From positions 2,294,001 through 2,358,000 of the forward strand of contig NZ_JAKUDO010000001.1 of the NCBI RefSeq assembly GCF_022436485.1: a stretch of DNA of 64,000 nucleotides, given 5' to 3'. This document shows, piece by piece, positions 9,188 to 16,707 of the stretch; the first letter of the stretch is position 1; each line of letters starts with the position of its first letter. The stretch comes from Agrococcus sp. ARC_14. Its GTDB lineage: Bacteria; Actinomycetota; Actinomycetes; Actinomycetales; Microbacteriaceae. The position numbers were made by a program, and so were the translations under genes. The notes beneath the pieces are model-generated. The model had not been told where the DNA came from, ran no database searches, and saw only the letters and a list, made by a program, of their open reading frames with translations.

Positions 9188-10030
9188 TCAGGCGAAGGAC
9201 TGCGCGCCGAGCACCGAGAGCAGCTCGAGCTTCTGAGCGGACTCGCTGCCGGGGGTGGCGGTGTAGACCAGCATCGAGTGCGACTGGGTCGGGTCGAGCA
9301 GCGTCTGACAGCTGAGCTCGAGGGCACCGAGCTCCGGGTGCACGAAGTGCTTGACCTCGTGAGGTCGAATGCCGACCTCGTGCTCCGCCCAGACGGCGCG
9401 GAACTCCTCGCTGCCTGCCAGCAGCAGCTCGGCCAGCTCAGCGGCCCGCGACCCTTGGCCCTGCCGCGTGACGGCGCCCCGCAGCCCGGAGGCGAACATC
9501 CGGGACAGGAACGCGTGGTCGTGTGCCGCATATCGCAGCCTCGTCGCCGGATCGGCGAACCACCGGTAGCCGATGCTGCGATGCGGGCCGCGCAGCGACA
9601 CGAGGTCACCGACCAGCGCGACGCTGAGCGGCGTCTGGCGCAGCGTCTCGCCGAGCTCGGTGACGATCTCGGCTGGCGTGTCCTGCAGCCGGTCGAAGAT
9701 GCGCAGCAGGCCGGGGCTGACGTGCTCGCTGGCCCCGCCGCGCGCGGGTGCCTCGTGGCCCGCGAGCCGGAAGAGGTGGTCACGCTCGTCGAGCGTGAGG
9801 TGCAGGCCCTGCGCGATCGCGGCGACCATCTGCGGCGAGGGCTGTGGGCCGCGCTCCTGCTCGAGCCGCGCGTAGTAATCGGTCGACATGTGGGCGAGCC
9901 CGGCGACCTCCTCGCGGCGCAGCCCGCTCGTCCTGCGGCGCTGGCCGCGCGGCAGGCCGACGTCCTCGGGCTGCAGCGCCTCCCTGCGGCGGCGCAGGAA
10001 CTCGCTCATGCCACTCCGGTCGATGTCCAT
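9188..10030 (-). CDS. XRE-type regulator with MmyB-like ligand-binding domain
   Basis: A 280-aa transcription factor. The helix-turn-helix lies at about 35-60 (TSGLRREEVAGLAHMSTDYY, then ARLEQERG), the characteristic sequence of the MmyB family; the rest (about 100-270) resembles the PAS-like domain that binds fatty-acid-like ligands in such proteins. The ATG at 10030 with AGGGGG upstream is preferred over a longer frame. It is divergent from a short-chain dehydrogenase, and in many actinobacteria such pairs are regulator and target. Confidence 0.85.
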   Translation of the reverse strand: MDIDRSGMSEFLRRRREALQPEDVGLPRGQRRRTSGLRREEVAGLAHMSTDYYARLEQERGPQPSPQMVAAIAQGLHLTLDERDHLFRLAGHEAPARGGASEHVSPGLLRIFDRLQDTPAEIVTELGETLRQTPLSVALVGDLVSLRGPHRSIGYRWFADPATRLRYAAHDHAFLSRMFASGLRGAVTRQGQGSRAAELAELLLAGSEEFRAVWAEHEVGIRPHEVKHFVHPELGALELSCQTLLDPTQSHSMLVYTATPGSESAQKLELLSVLGAQSFA

Positions 10031-10092
10031 CCGCGCCCCCTGACGTGCTGCACCCTTTCTACTGCCAGCGGCCATCCGTCATCCACGGTCTG

Positions 10093-10108
10093 CCGATCCA
10101 TGGATCGG
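10093..10108. promoter_or_regulatory. Perfect 16-bp palindrome, candidate operator
   Basis: CCGATCCATGGATCGG is a perfect palindrome in the 146-bp gap between the divergent MmyB-type regulator and SDR genes, and a looser GCCATCC (10071-10077) / GGATGGC (10117-10123) pair surrounds it. Its place makes it a good candidate site for the adjacent regulator. Confidence 0.5.
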
Positions 10109-10176
10109 TCGACCCTGGATGGCGCGCTCGGCGAGCGTCACGGTGAGTGCACCGACCGATCGCAAGGAGCGCTCCC

Positions 10177-11115
10177 ATGGCACGCGGGAACATCGACATC
10201 ACAGTCCCCGACCAGACCGGCAAGCGCATCGTGCTCACGGGCGGCAGCGACGGCATCGGCCTCGGCATCGCGACGCGGCTCGCGGCGGCCGGCGGCGAGC
10301 TCGTGCTGCCGGTGCGCAACCAGCGCAAGGGCGAGGCGGCGCTCGAGAGGATCCGCGCGGCGGCGCCCGACGCGAAGGTCACGCTGCGCGAGCTCGATCT
10401 CTCGTCGCTCGACTCGGTGGCCGCGCTCGGTGCGACCCTGCTGGCCGAGGGCGACCCCATCCACATCCTCATCAACAACGCGGGCGTCATGACGCCGCCG
10501 GACCGGCAGACGACCGCCGACGGCTTCGAGCTGCAGCTCGGCACGAACCACCTCGGCCACGTGGCGCTCGTCGGGCACCTGCTGCCGCTGCTGCGCGCCG
10601 GTCGCGCTCGTGTGACATCGCAGGTGAGCGTCGCGGCGGCGCGAGGCAGCATCAACTGGGACGACCTGCAGTGGCAGCGCTCCTACGACGGCATGGCCGC
10701 CTATCGGCAGTCGAAGATCGCGTTCGGGCTGTTCGGCCTCGAGCTCGAGCGCCGCAGCCAGCGGCTCGGCTGGGGCATCTCGAGCAATCTCTCGCACCCG
10801 GGCGTCGCGCCGACGAGCCTGCTGGCGGCCAGGCCCGAGGTGGGGAGGGATGCGGACACGCCGCAGGTGCGCATCATCCGTGCCCTGTCGGCGCGCGGCA
10901 TCCTCGCCGGCACCCCGCGCACGGCGGGGCTGCCAGCACTGCAGGCGGCCACGGCTGCCGATGCGGGCGGCCTGCTCGTCTCGCCGCGCGGCCCCGGGCG
11001 GCTCGGCGGCGCTCCCGCGGAGCAGCGGCTGTACCGCCCGCTGCAGAGCGAGGCGGATGCGCAGCGCAACTGGACGGTGTCGGAGGAGCTGGCGGGGGTG
11101 CGCTTCCCGGGCTGA
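10177..11115 (+). CDS. Short-chain dehydrogenase/reductase
   Basis: A 312-aa classical-type SDR. The cofactor motif TGGSDGIG is at 21-28, the structural NNAG at 100-103 and the active-site pair Y176/K180 (YRQSK), with serines at 148 and 151 in the region of the catalytic serine. The sequence resembles the WW-domain oxidoreductase/retinol-dehydrogenase-like group. AAGGAG precedes the ATG at 10177. Substrate unknown; likely controlled by the divergent MmyB-type regulator. Some residues after about 215 are Ala/Gly-rich, but no break is seen. Confidence 0.85.
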   Translation: MARGNIDITVPDQTGKRIVLTGGSDGIGLGIATRLAAAGGELVLPVRNQRKGEAALERIRAAAPDAKVTLRELDLSSLDSVAALGATLLAEGDPIHILINNAGVMTPPDRQTTADGFELQLGTNHLGHVALVGHLLPLLRAGRARVTSQVSVAAARGSINWDDLQWQRSYDGMAAYRQSKIAFGLFGLELERRSQRLGWGISSNLSHPGVAPTSLLAARPEVGRDADTPQVRIIRALSARGILAGTPRTAGLPALQAATAADAGGLLVSPRGPGRLGGAPAEQRLYRPLQSEADAQRNWTVSEELAGVRFPG

Positions 11116-11250
11116 TCGGCGTTGCGCATCGGCGGAGGTGGGAGCCGAGTGCCATCCGACGGTTGTTGGCCCCCTCGCCGCAGGTGTCACCGCCCCGCGG
11201 TACGTTCGCACCGCCGAGCAGGCGACCGACCCGACGAGCGGAGCCGAGAG

Positions 11251-11778
11251 ATGCTGCCAGCAACCCGCGAGCAGTCGCCGGATCCTGCGCTGGCGCACGC
11301 CACGCTGTCGTCGCCCGTGGGCCCGATCACCGTCAGCAGCGACGGCAATGCGATCGTCCGAGTCGCGTGGCGCGCTGCGGCGCCCGACGGCAGCACCGTG
11401 ACCGACCCGATCCTCACTGCGGCGCTCCAGCAGCTGCGCGCGTACTTCGACGGCGGCCTGCAGCGCTTCGACCTGCCGCTGCAGCTGAACGGAGTGACAC
11501 CCGTCGCACGCTCCGTGCTCGAGACGCTCCAGACGACCGTCGAGTGGGGCAGCAGCGTCACCTACGGCGAGATCGCGAGACGAGACGGGGCCGGAGTGCC
11601 TGCTCGCGCGATCGGCACCATCATGGGCACCAACCCGCTGCCCCTGCTGATCCCTTGTCATCGGGTCGTCGCGAGCGACGGGCTGGGCGGCTACTCCGGC
11701 GGCAGTCGCGGTCGCGGCCTCGAGACGAAGCGGTGGCTCCTCGAGCTCGAGGGCGTGCTGCCGCACGGGCTGTTCTGA
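11251..11778 (+). CDS. ogt: Methylated-DNA-protein-cysteine methyltransferase (Ogt/MGMT)
   Basis: A 175-aa suicide repair protein that removes alkyl groups from O6-alkylguanine onto its own cysteine. The acceptor motif PCHRV is intact with Cys136, the helix-turn-helix TYGEIAR precedes it (104-110), and the family GLGGYSGG follows. The ATG at 11251 is preceded by GGAG (8 nt). The 135 bp upstream of it, after the SDR gene, show no other gene. Confidence 0.92.
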   Translation: MLPATREQSPDPALAHATLSSPVGPITVSSDGNAIVRVAWRAAAPDGSTVTDPILTAALQQLRAYFDGGLQRFDLPLQLNGVTPVARSVLETLQTTVEWGSSVTYGEIARRDGAGVPARAIGTIMGTNPLPLLIPCHRVVASDGLGGYSGGSRGRGLETKRWLLELEGVLPHGLF

Positions 11779-11802
11779 TCGACCATTCGCCCCACCAGCA
11801 GC

Positions 11803-11940
11803 ATGCCGACGCTCCAGCGCACCGCGGCCCTCACGCTCGCCACCGTCACCCTCGCGAGCCTCGCCGCCTGCTCTCCCGCTCCCGCGTCGACGCCGACCGC
11901 TTCGCCCGAGGCCTCGCGCAGCCGCGCACCGAAGTCGTGA
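11803..11940 (+). CDS. Small putative lipoprotein, 45 aa
   Basis: A short frame encoding a basic-hydrophobic signal peptide ending in the lipobox LAAC (Cys at 23), followed by a Ser/Pro/Thr/Ala-rich tail of 22 residues. The start is MPTLQRTAAL and the end SRSRAPKS. It lies 24 bp after the alkyltransferase gene. No good ribosome site is seen. It may be a real small lipoprotein or the remnant of a longer one truncated by a stop; nothing similar continues downstream. Confidence 0.4.
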   Translation: MPTLQRTAALTLATVTLASLAACSPAPASTPTASPEASRSRAPKS

Positions 11941-11977
11941 CCCGTCACGACGGTCTCCGCGGAGCGCGCGAACCCAC

Positions 11978-12027
11978 AAAAAAGTCCTGAACCGCGACAC
12001 CGTGTCAACGATGTCGCGGCTCAGGAC
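11978..12027 (-). terminator. Rho-independent terminator of tRNA-Pro
   Basis: GTCCTGA (11984-11990) with the neighbouring CCGCGACA pairs with TGTCGCGG and TCAGGAC (12021-12027), giving a stem of about 15 bp with one mismatch. On the minus strand it is followed by six T residues (11978-11983), directly after the tRNA. Confidence 0.85.
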
Positions 12028-12032
12028 AACTG

Positions 12033-12106
<74 letters not shown>

Positions 12107-12182
12107 TCGATCTTGCGATCGCGGTGCCCGAAGGCAACCAAGACAGGTTACCGCATCTGTGGAGCGGTTTCGCGCGGATGGC

Positions 12183-12272
12183 GGGTCTCGATACGCGCCC
12201 TGCGGGCGCTACTCGACCCGCGGGTGCGCGGTGGGTCTCGAGACGCGGTCGGCCTGCGGGCGCTACTGGACC
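12183..12272. repeat. Two copies of a palindromic dispersed-type repeat
   Basis: GGGTCTCGATACGCGCCC...GGGCGCTACTCGACCC occupies 12183-12219, and a diverged copy beginning GGGTCTCGAGACGCGG and ending CGCTACTGGACC occupies 12233-12272. Each is an inverted repeat around a GC-rich centre. The element resembles, from memory, an intergenic repeat common in Microbacteriaceae genomes. Apart from these copies nothing is recognised in 12107-12288. Confidence 0.65.
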
Positions 12273-12288
12273 AACGAGGACGGGCGGG

Positions 12289-13758
12289 TCAGGAGCGGCG
12301 GCGGACGAAGTCGGCCAGGTCGGCCGACTGGGCGAGGCGCGATGGCTCGTGCACGTACATCATGTGGCCGGCCTCGTAGTAGCGGTGCTCGAGGTTCTCG
12401 CGCAGTGTCTCCGGGATCTGCAGGTGCGCCACCGAGTCCTCCGCCGCCGAGAACGGCGTCGCGCCGTCGAACCAGCCATAGGCGAAGTGCACCGCCAGGT
12501 GCGGGTTCTGCCGCATCGCCCGCGAGAGCTTGTCGATCACGTAGACCGGCGCGTTCTCGAACTCCTTGTAGCTCCAGTGCTCGATGACGTTCTTGCCGAA
12601 GACGTGGAACGGGCCGGTGTCGCGCACCTCGAGCTCGTGGTGCAGGTAGTGCTGGAACGCCGCCGAGTACGGCCCGAGGATGGCGTCCATCGACGCATCC
12701 GCGTCCATGTGCTCGGCGATGCCGGCGGCCGCTGGCCCCGTGAAGCGGGAGTCGAGCCTGCCGACCGTCAGCCGACGGTCGCGCAGCAGCTCGCCGAAGT
12801 ATCGCCAGTGCTCGATGCGCAGGTTCGCGCGGTCGACGTAGGTCTCCGACAGGCCGGTGAGGCGCGCGAGGGTGACCACCGCATCCGCCCGCTCCTCCAC
12901 CGTCAGCCGTGCGCCCCGGCCCAGCACGTACGGGTAGTCGCGGGCGGCGTAAGCGCGCGCCTCGTCGACGACCTCCGCGAGCGAACGGCCCTCGTGGAAG
13001 CCGTGGCGCCAGGCGGTCGCGGCATAGAAGGGCAGGTAGAGCGCGTGGGCACGATCGCCGCCGCGCTCGAAGTTCGCGGTCGAGAAGTCGAGCACGCTCG
13101 AGATGAGCAGCAGCCCGTTGAGGTACATACCCAGCTCGTCCTGCAGGTGTTGGGCGAGGCCGGCGGCGCGCGTCGTGCCGTACGACTCCCCCGCCAGGAA
13201 CTTCGGACTCAGCCAGCGCCCCTCCGCAGTGACCCACTGCCGGATGATCTCCGCCACCGACTCGATGTCGGCCGTGAAGCCGTGGAAGTCCTTCGCCTTC
13301 CGCCCCTCGACGGGCCGCGAGCGCCCGGTCGAGACCGGGTCGATGAACACCAGATCGCTCACCGTCAGCAGCGACTCGGGGTTGTCTGCCACGTCGTAGG
13401 GCGGCGGCGCGAGCTCGCCGACATCGCCCATCACGACGCGCTTCGGGCCGAGCACGCCCATGTGCAGCCAGACGCTCGCGGAGCCCGGCCCGCCGTTGAA
13501 GGCGAAGGTCACCGGCCGCGTCGCCGGGTCGGCGTCGTCGAGCGTGTAGGCGGTGATCGCGACCTGCGCGCGGGCCTTCCGGCCGCGGAACACGTCGTCC
13601 TCGACCTGCTCCTCCCACAGCACCACGCGGCCCGCGCGAGCCGTGTAGGCGAGCTCGCCGTCGGGCGTCTCGAGGGTGTGGTGCGTGGTCACGAGCTCGT
13701 CGACGACCGACGGCTCATCCTGCGTGGCGGGTTCGGTCTTCGCGGCGTCATCACTCAC
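12289..13758 (-). CDS. Peptidase S10 family serine carboxypeptidase-like protein
   Basis: A 489-aa alpha/beta hydrolase of family S10. FNGGPGSAS (87-95) shapes the oxyanion region, the nucleophile is S192 in GESYG, and the acid and base are placed at D430 (FDGATP) and H465 (GHMMY). No signal peptide is seen, so it is probably cytoplasmic, as usual for bacterial members. The start is GTG at 13758; a TAGGGT hexamer (13766-13771 on the minus strand) lies 7 nt upstream, which suggests a leaderless mRNA. It lies just downstream of the NRPS operon, but with its own likely promoter. Confidence 0.85.
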   Translation of the reverse strand: MSDDAAKTEPATQDEPSVVDELVTTHHTLETPDGELAYTARAGRVVLWEEQVEDDVFRGRKARAQVAITAYTLDDADPATRPVTFAFNGGPGSASVWLHMGVLGPKRVVMGDVGELAPPPYDVADNPESLLTVSDLVFIDPVSTGRSRPVEGRKAKDFHGFTADIESVAEIIRQWVTAEGRWLSPKFLAGESYGTTRAAGLAQHLQDELGMYLNGLLLISSVLDFSTANFERGGDRAHALYLPFYAATAWRHGFHEGRSLAEVVDEARAYAARDYPYVLGRGARLTVEERADAVVTLARLTGLSETYVDRANLRIEHWRYFGELLRDRRLTVGRLDSRFTGPAAAGIAEHMDADASMDAILGPYSAAFQHYLHHELEVRDTGPFHVFGKNVIEHWSYKEFENAPVYVIDKLSRAMRQNPHLAVHFAYGWFDGATPFSAAEDSVAHLQIPETLRENLEHRYYEAGHMMYVHEPSRLAQSADLADFVRRRS

Positions 13759-13814
13759 CCGAGAGACCCTATCCCGAGCGGATGTGCTGGTTCATGAATG
13801 CGTTGACGCCGGTG

Positions 13815-14630
13815 TCATGCGATCGAATCCGTCCGGGAGGGGTGCGATGGCGGCCCCGTGTCAGCGAGCGCATCGAAGTCGACGGTGCGCAGCAGCGAAT
13901 CGAGGGAGCGGCGACGCACCGGGAGCGCCGAGGTCGCCGCGACCGCAGCCCGTGCGTCCGGGCGCACTGCGACCTGCGTGGAGCGCATGCCCGCCGTGCG
14001 TGCGTCGCCCGACTCGGCGAGCGTCCGCCAGTGCACCCCGCGGCGGGGCGCGCTCCAGCGCTGCGCCTCGCCGACGCCGCCGAGCAGCAGGCGGGAGGGC
14101 GCGAGGCGAAGCCCGACGCCCGCTGCCTTCAGGATCGCCTCCTTCTCGGTCCACACCGCGAGGCGCTCCTCGATGTGCGTGGGCGCGCCAGGTCGGCCAT
14201 CGCGCTCGCGCGGGTGCAACGCGTAGGCGTCGAAGCCCCGCCAGAGCTCGTGCGGCACGACTTCGACGTCGACGCCCACCGACGCATCCGCGGGCCCGAC
14301 GACGGCGAGCACGAGATCGCCGGAGGTCGAGCTCGACAGCGACATGCCTGCGGCGCGCGGCCGCCCGTGCTGCTCGCCGCAGCGGTCACAACTGCGGTCG
14401 ATCGAGAGCGACGGCAGCTCCTGCAGCGGAAGACCGGTCGTCGCCGCCGCAAGCAGCCGCAGCCCCAGGCGTCCGGCCAGCGTGCGTCGCGCGTCGTCGG
14501 ATCGCTGCCTGCGATCGGCCGCCGCGAGATCGACCTCGCTCACGAGCGCTCGAGCGCCACGCACACGGCCGGCCGCGCCATCGGCGCGATCGAGCAGCTC
14601 GTCGACCGTGGTGATGAGGAGGTCGATCAC
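13815..14630 (-). CDS. 4'-phosphopantetheinyl transferase (Sfp type)
   Basis: A 271-aa enzyme that transfers phosphopantetheine from coenzyme A to a serine of carrier domains. The two magnesium/CoA-binding motifs of the superfamily are clear: GVDVE at 119-123 and WTEKEAILKAAG at 160-171. It starts at GTG 14630, 14 bp after the exporter permease stop, with GGTGAG upstream, and is the last gene of the NRPS operon; its natural target is probably the three carrier domains there (the serines of the three GGHS motifs). It may also serve other carrier proteins. Confidence 0.88.
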   Translation of the reverse strand: MIDLLITTVDELLDRADGAAGRVRGARALVSEVDLAAADRRQRSDDARRTLAGRLGLRLLAAATTGLPLQELPSLSIDRSCDRCGEQHGRPRAAGMSLSSSTSGDLVLAVVGPADASVGVDVEVVPHELWRGFDAYALHPRERDGRPGAPTHIEERLAVWTEKEAILKAAGVGLRLAPSRLLLGGVGEAQRWSAPRRGVHWRTLAESGDARTAGMRSTQVAVRPDARAAVAATSALPVRRRSLDSLLRTVDFDALADTGPPSHPSRTDSIA

Positions 14631-14644
14631 CGCTCACCGCGCCG

Positions 14645-15445
14645 TCATCGCCGGCTGATGCGGCGGTACTGCAGCACGGCGATGGGCGCGAAGACCGCGA
14701 TGATCGCGATGCAGCAGAGCGTCGCGTAGAGCAGCGCGTTGTCGGCAGGCCAGCCGCCCGCCGTCTCGAAGCCGACAGGCGCGTCGTTGCCGAACGCCTG
14801 CCGCACCGCAGTGGCGACGGCGGTGATGGGATTCCACTCGGCGATCGCTCGCAGCGGGCCCGGCAGCATGTCGGCCGAGACGAACGCACCGGAGATGAAC
14901 GTCACCGGGAACAGCCACAGCAGGCCGAGGCTCTGCGCGACCTCGACGCTGCGAGCCGACATCGCGATGAAGGCGCCGATCCACGAGGTCGCGAAGGCGA
15001 ACAGCAGCAGCAGCCCGAAGGCGAGCAGCACCTGCCCGACATCCGTGTGCACGCGCCAGCCGATCACCAGTCCGCACGCCAGGATCACGGCGACCGACAG
15101 CGCACTCGTCACGAGGTCGGAGGTGGTCCTGCCCAGGATCACCCCGACGCGCGACATCGGGAGCGCCCGGAAGCGGTCGATGAGGCCCGTCTGGAGGTCC
15201 TTCGCGAGGTAGACCGCCGTGAAGGACGAGTTGAAGGTGAGCGTCTGGGCGAGGATGCCGCCGATGAGGAACTCGCGGTAGTCATCGCCGCCCAGCGCGC
15301 TGCCGAAGACGAACGCGAGGATGAGCACGAAGATGATGGGCTGCGCGACGCCGGTGACGAGGGCTCCGGGCGTGCGCCGCACGCCGATGATGTTGCGGCG
15401 CGCGACGATGCCACCGTCGCGGGCGGCTCGGATCAGGCCGTTCAC
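14645..15445 (-). CDS. ABC-2 type exporter permease (DrrB-like)
   Basis: A 266-aa membrane protein with about six hydrophobic segments and the ABC-2 pattern: RNIIGVRRTPGALV before helix 1, FGSALGG after it, and GAFVSADMLPG with EWNPIT between helices 5 and 6. It pairs with the ATPase encoded just upstream; the ATG overlaps the ATPase stop (ATGA). By family and location it should export the NRPS product and may confer self-resistance. Confidence 0.88.
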   Translation of the reverse strand: MNGLIRAARDGGIVARRNIIGVRRTPGALVTGVAQPIIFVLILAFVFGSALGGDDYREFLIGGILAQTLTFNSSFTAVYLAKDLQTGLIDRFRALPMSRVGVILGRTTSDLVTSALSVAVILACGLVIGWRVHTDVGQVLLAFGLLLLFAFATSWIGAFIAMSARSVEVAQSLGLLWLFPVTFISGAFVSADMLPGPLRAIAEWNPITAVATAVRQAFGNDAPVGFETAGGWPADNALLYATLCCIAIIAVFAPIAVLQYRRISRR

Positions 15446-16458
15446 GCGGCGGCCCGCTCTGCCTCGAGCCGAACGTCGGCACCGGGCTCGCCGGCACCGG
15501 GCTCATCTGCGCCAGGCTCGTCGGGCTCCTCCGCAGGGCTGCCGGTGAGTCGCAGGAAGACGTCGTCGAGCGTCGGCTGCCGCACGGCGGCCTCGACCAC
15601 TGCGACGCCCGCCCGCTCGAGCAGCCCGAGCACGGTGCGCAGCCCGGCTGCGCCGTCGACGGCGCTCGCCAGCAGCCGCCGCGCTCGCTCGTCGAGCGTC
15701 GCATCGGCCGCGGTCTCGCGCATCGCAGCGAGGGCGGCGTGACCGTCGGCGCCAGGAGCCAGCACGATGTCGAGTCGCGCACCGCCCGCCTGAGCCTTCA
15801 GCGCTGTCGCGGTGCCCTCCGCGATGATGCGACCCGCATCGATCACAGCGATCGAGTCGGCGAGCTGGTCGGCCTCCTCGAGGTACTGCGTCGTCAGCAG
15901 CACCGTCGTGCCGCCCTGCGTCAGCGAAGCGATGGCATCCCAGGTGTCACGACGACCGCGCGGGTCGAGACCCGTCGTGGGCTCGTCGAGGATGACGACG
16001 GGCGGCCGAGCGACGATCGCGCCGGCGAGGTCGAGCCGCCGTCGCATGCCGCCGGAGTATGCGCCTGCGCGCTTGCCGTCGGCGATGTCATCGAGGCGGA
16101 AGTCGCGCAGCAGCTCGCGGGCACGTGCCTTCGCGTCACGGCGTCGCATGCCGTAGAGCTCGCCGACCATCGTCAGGTTCTCGAAGCCGGTGAGGCGCTC
16201 GTCGACGGCCGCGTACTGGCCCGAGAGCCCGAGTCGCTCGCGCACCGCGTGCCCTTCCTGCCGCACCGAGTGGCCCGCGACGATCGCGTCGCCCTCGTCA
16301 GGCTCGAGCAGCGTCGCGAGCACGCGCACCACCGTCGTCTTGCCCGCGCCGTTCGGCCCGAGCAGCCCCTGCACAGTGCCCTCGGGCACCTCGAGGTCGA
16401 CGCCGTCGAGCGCCAGATGGTCGCCGAATCGCTTGCGGATCCCTCGGATCGAGATCAC
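15442..16458 (-). CDS. ABC exporter ATPase (DrrA-like)
   Basis: A 338-aa ATP-binding subunit. Walker A GPNGAGKT is at 34-41, the signature YSGGMRRR at 134-141 and Walker B VILDEP at 155-160. The C-terminal 100 residues after the nucleotide domain are typical of DrrA. A short tail carries a repeated [19 protein letters not shown] acidic stretch, which is unusual but compatible with a disordered end. The GTG start at 16458 overlaps the mbtH stop (GTGA). Confidence 0.9.
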   Translation of the reverse strand: MISIRGIRKRFGDHLALDGVDLEVPEGTVQGLLGPNGAGKTTVVRVLATLLEPDEGDAIVAGHSVRQEGHAVRERLGLSGQYAAVDERLTGFENLTMVGELYGMRRRDAKARARELLRDFRLDDIADGKRAGAYSGGMRRRLDLAGAIVARPPVVILDEPTTGLDPRGRRDTWDAIASLTQGGTTVLLTTQYLEEADQLADSIAVIDAGRIIAEGTATALKAQAGGARLDIVLAPGADGHAALAAMRETAADATLDERARRLLASAVDGAAGLRTVLGLLERAGVAVVEAAVRQPTLDDVFLRLTGSPAEEPDEPGADEPGAGEPGADVRLEAERAAA

Positions 16459-16664
16459 GAGGCGACGCGATCGCGCTCCGGCGCCGGCGTGATGTCCTGC
16501 CAGTGCTCGGTCACGTAGTCGAGGCAGGCCTGCTTGGCCGTCGGACCGAAGACCGCGACCCATCCGCGCGGGACGTCTGCGAACTCTGGCCACAGCGAGT
16601 GCTGGTCGCGGTCGTTCACCAGCACCCGGAAGGTGCCGTCCTGGTCGTCGAATGGATTCGTCAT
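16455..16664 (-). CDS. MbtH-like protein
   Basis: A 69-aa protein with all family marks: NPF at 3-5, [13 protein letters not shown] at 23-35 and three conserved tryptophans (25, 35, 55). MbtH proteins bind adenylation domains and are often needed for their folding and activity. It lies 43 bp after the NRPS gene in the same operon, so the NRPS is its evident partner. Confidence 0.95.
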   Translation of the reverse strand: MTNPFDDQDGTFRVLVNDRDQHSLWPEFADVPRGWVAVFGPTAKQACLDYVTEHWQDITPAPERDRVAS

Positions 16665-16707
16665 CGCCCGTCCTTCACTGGTCTCGCGTCGTCATCTGAT
16701 TTCGTCA

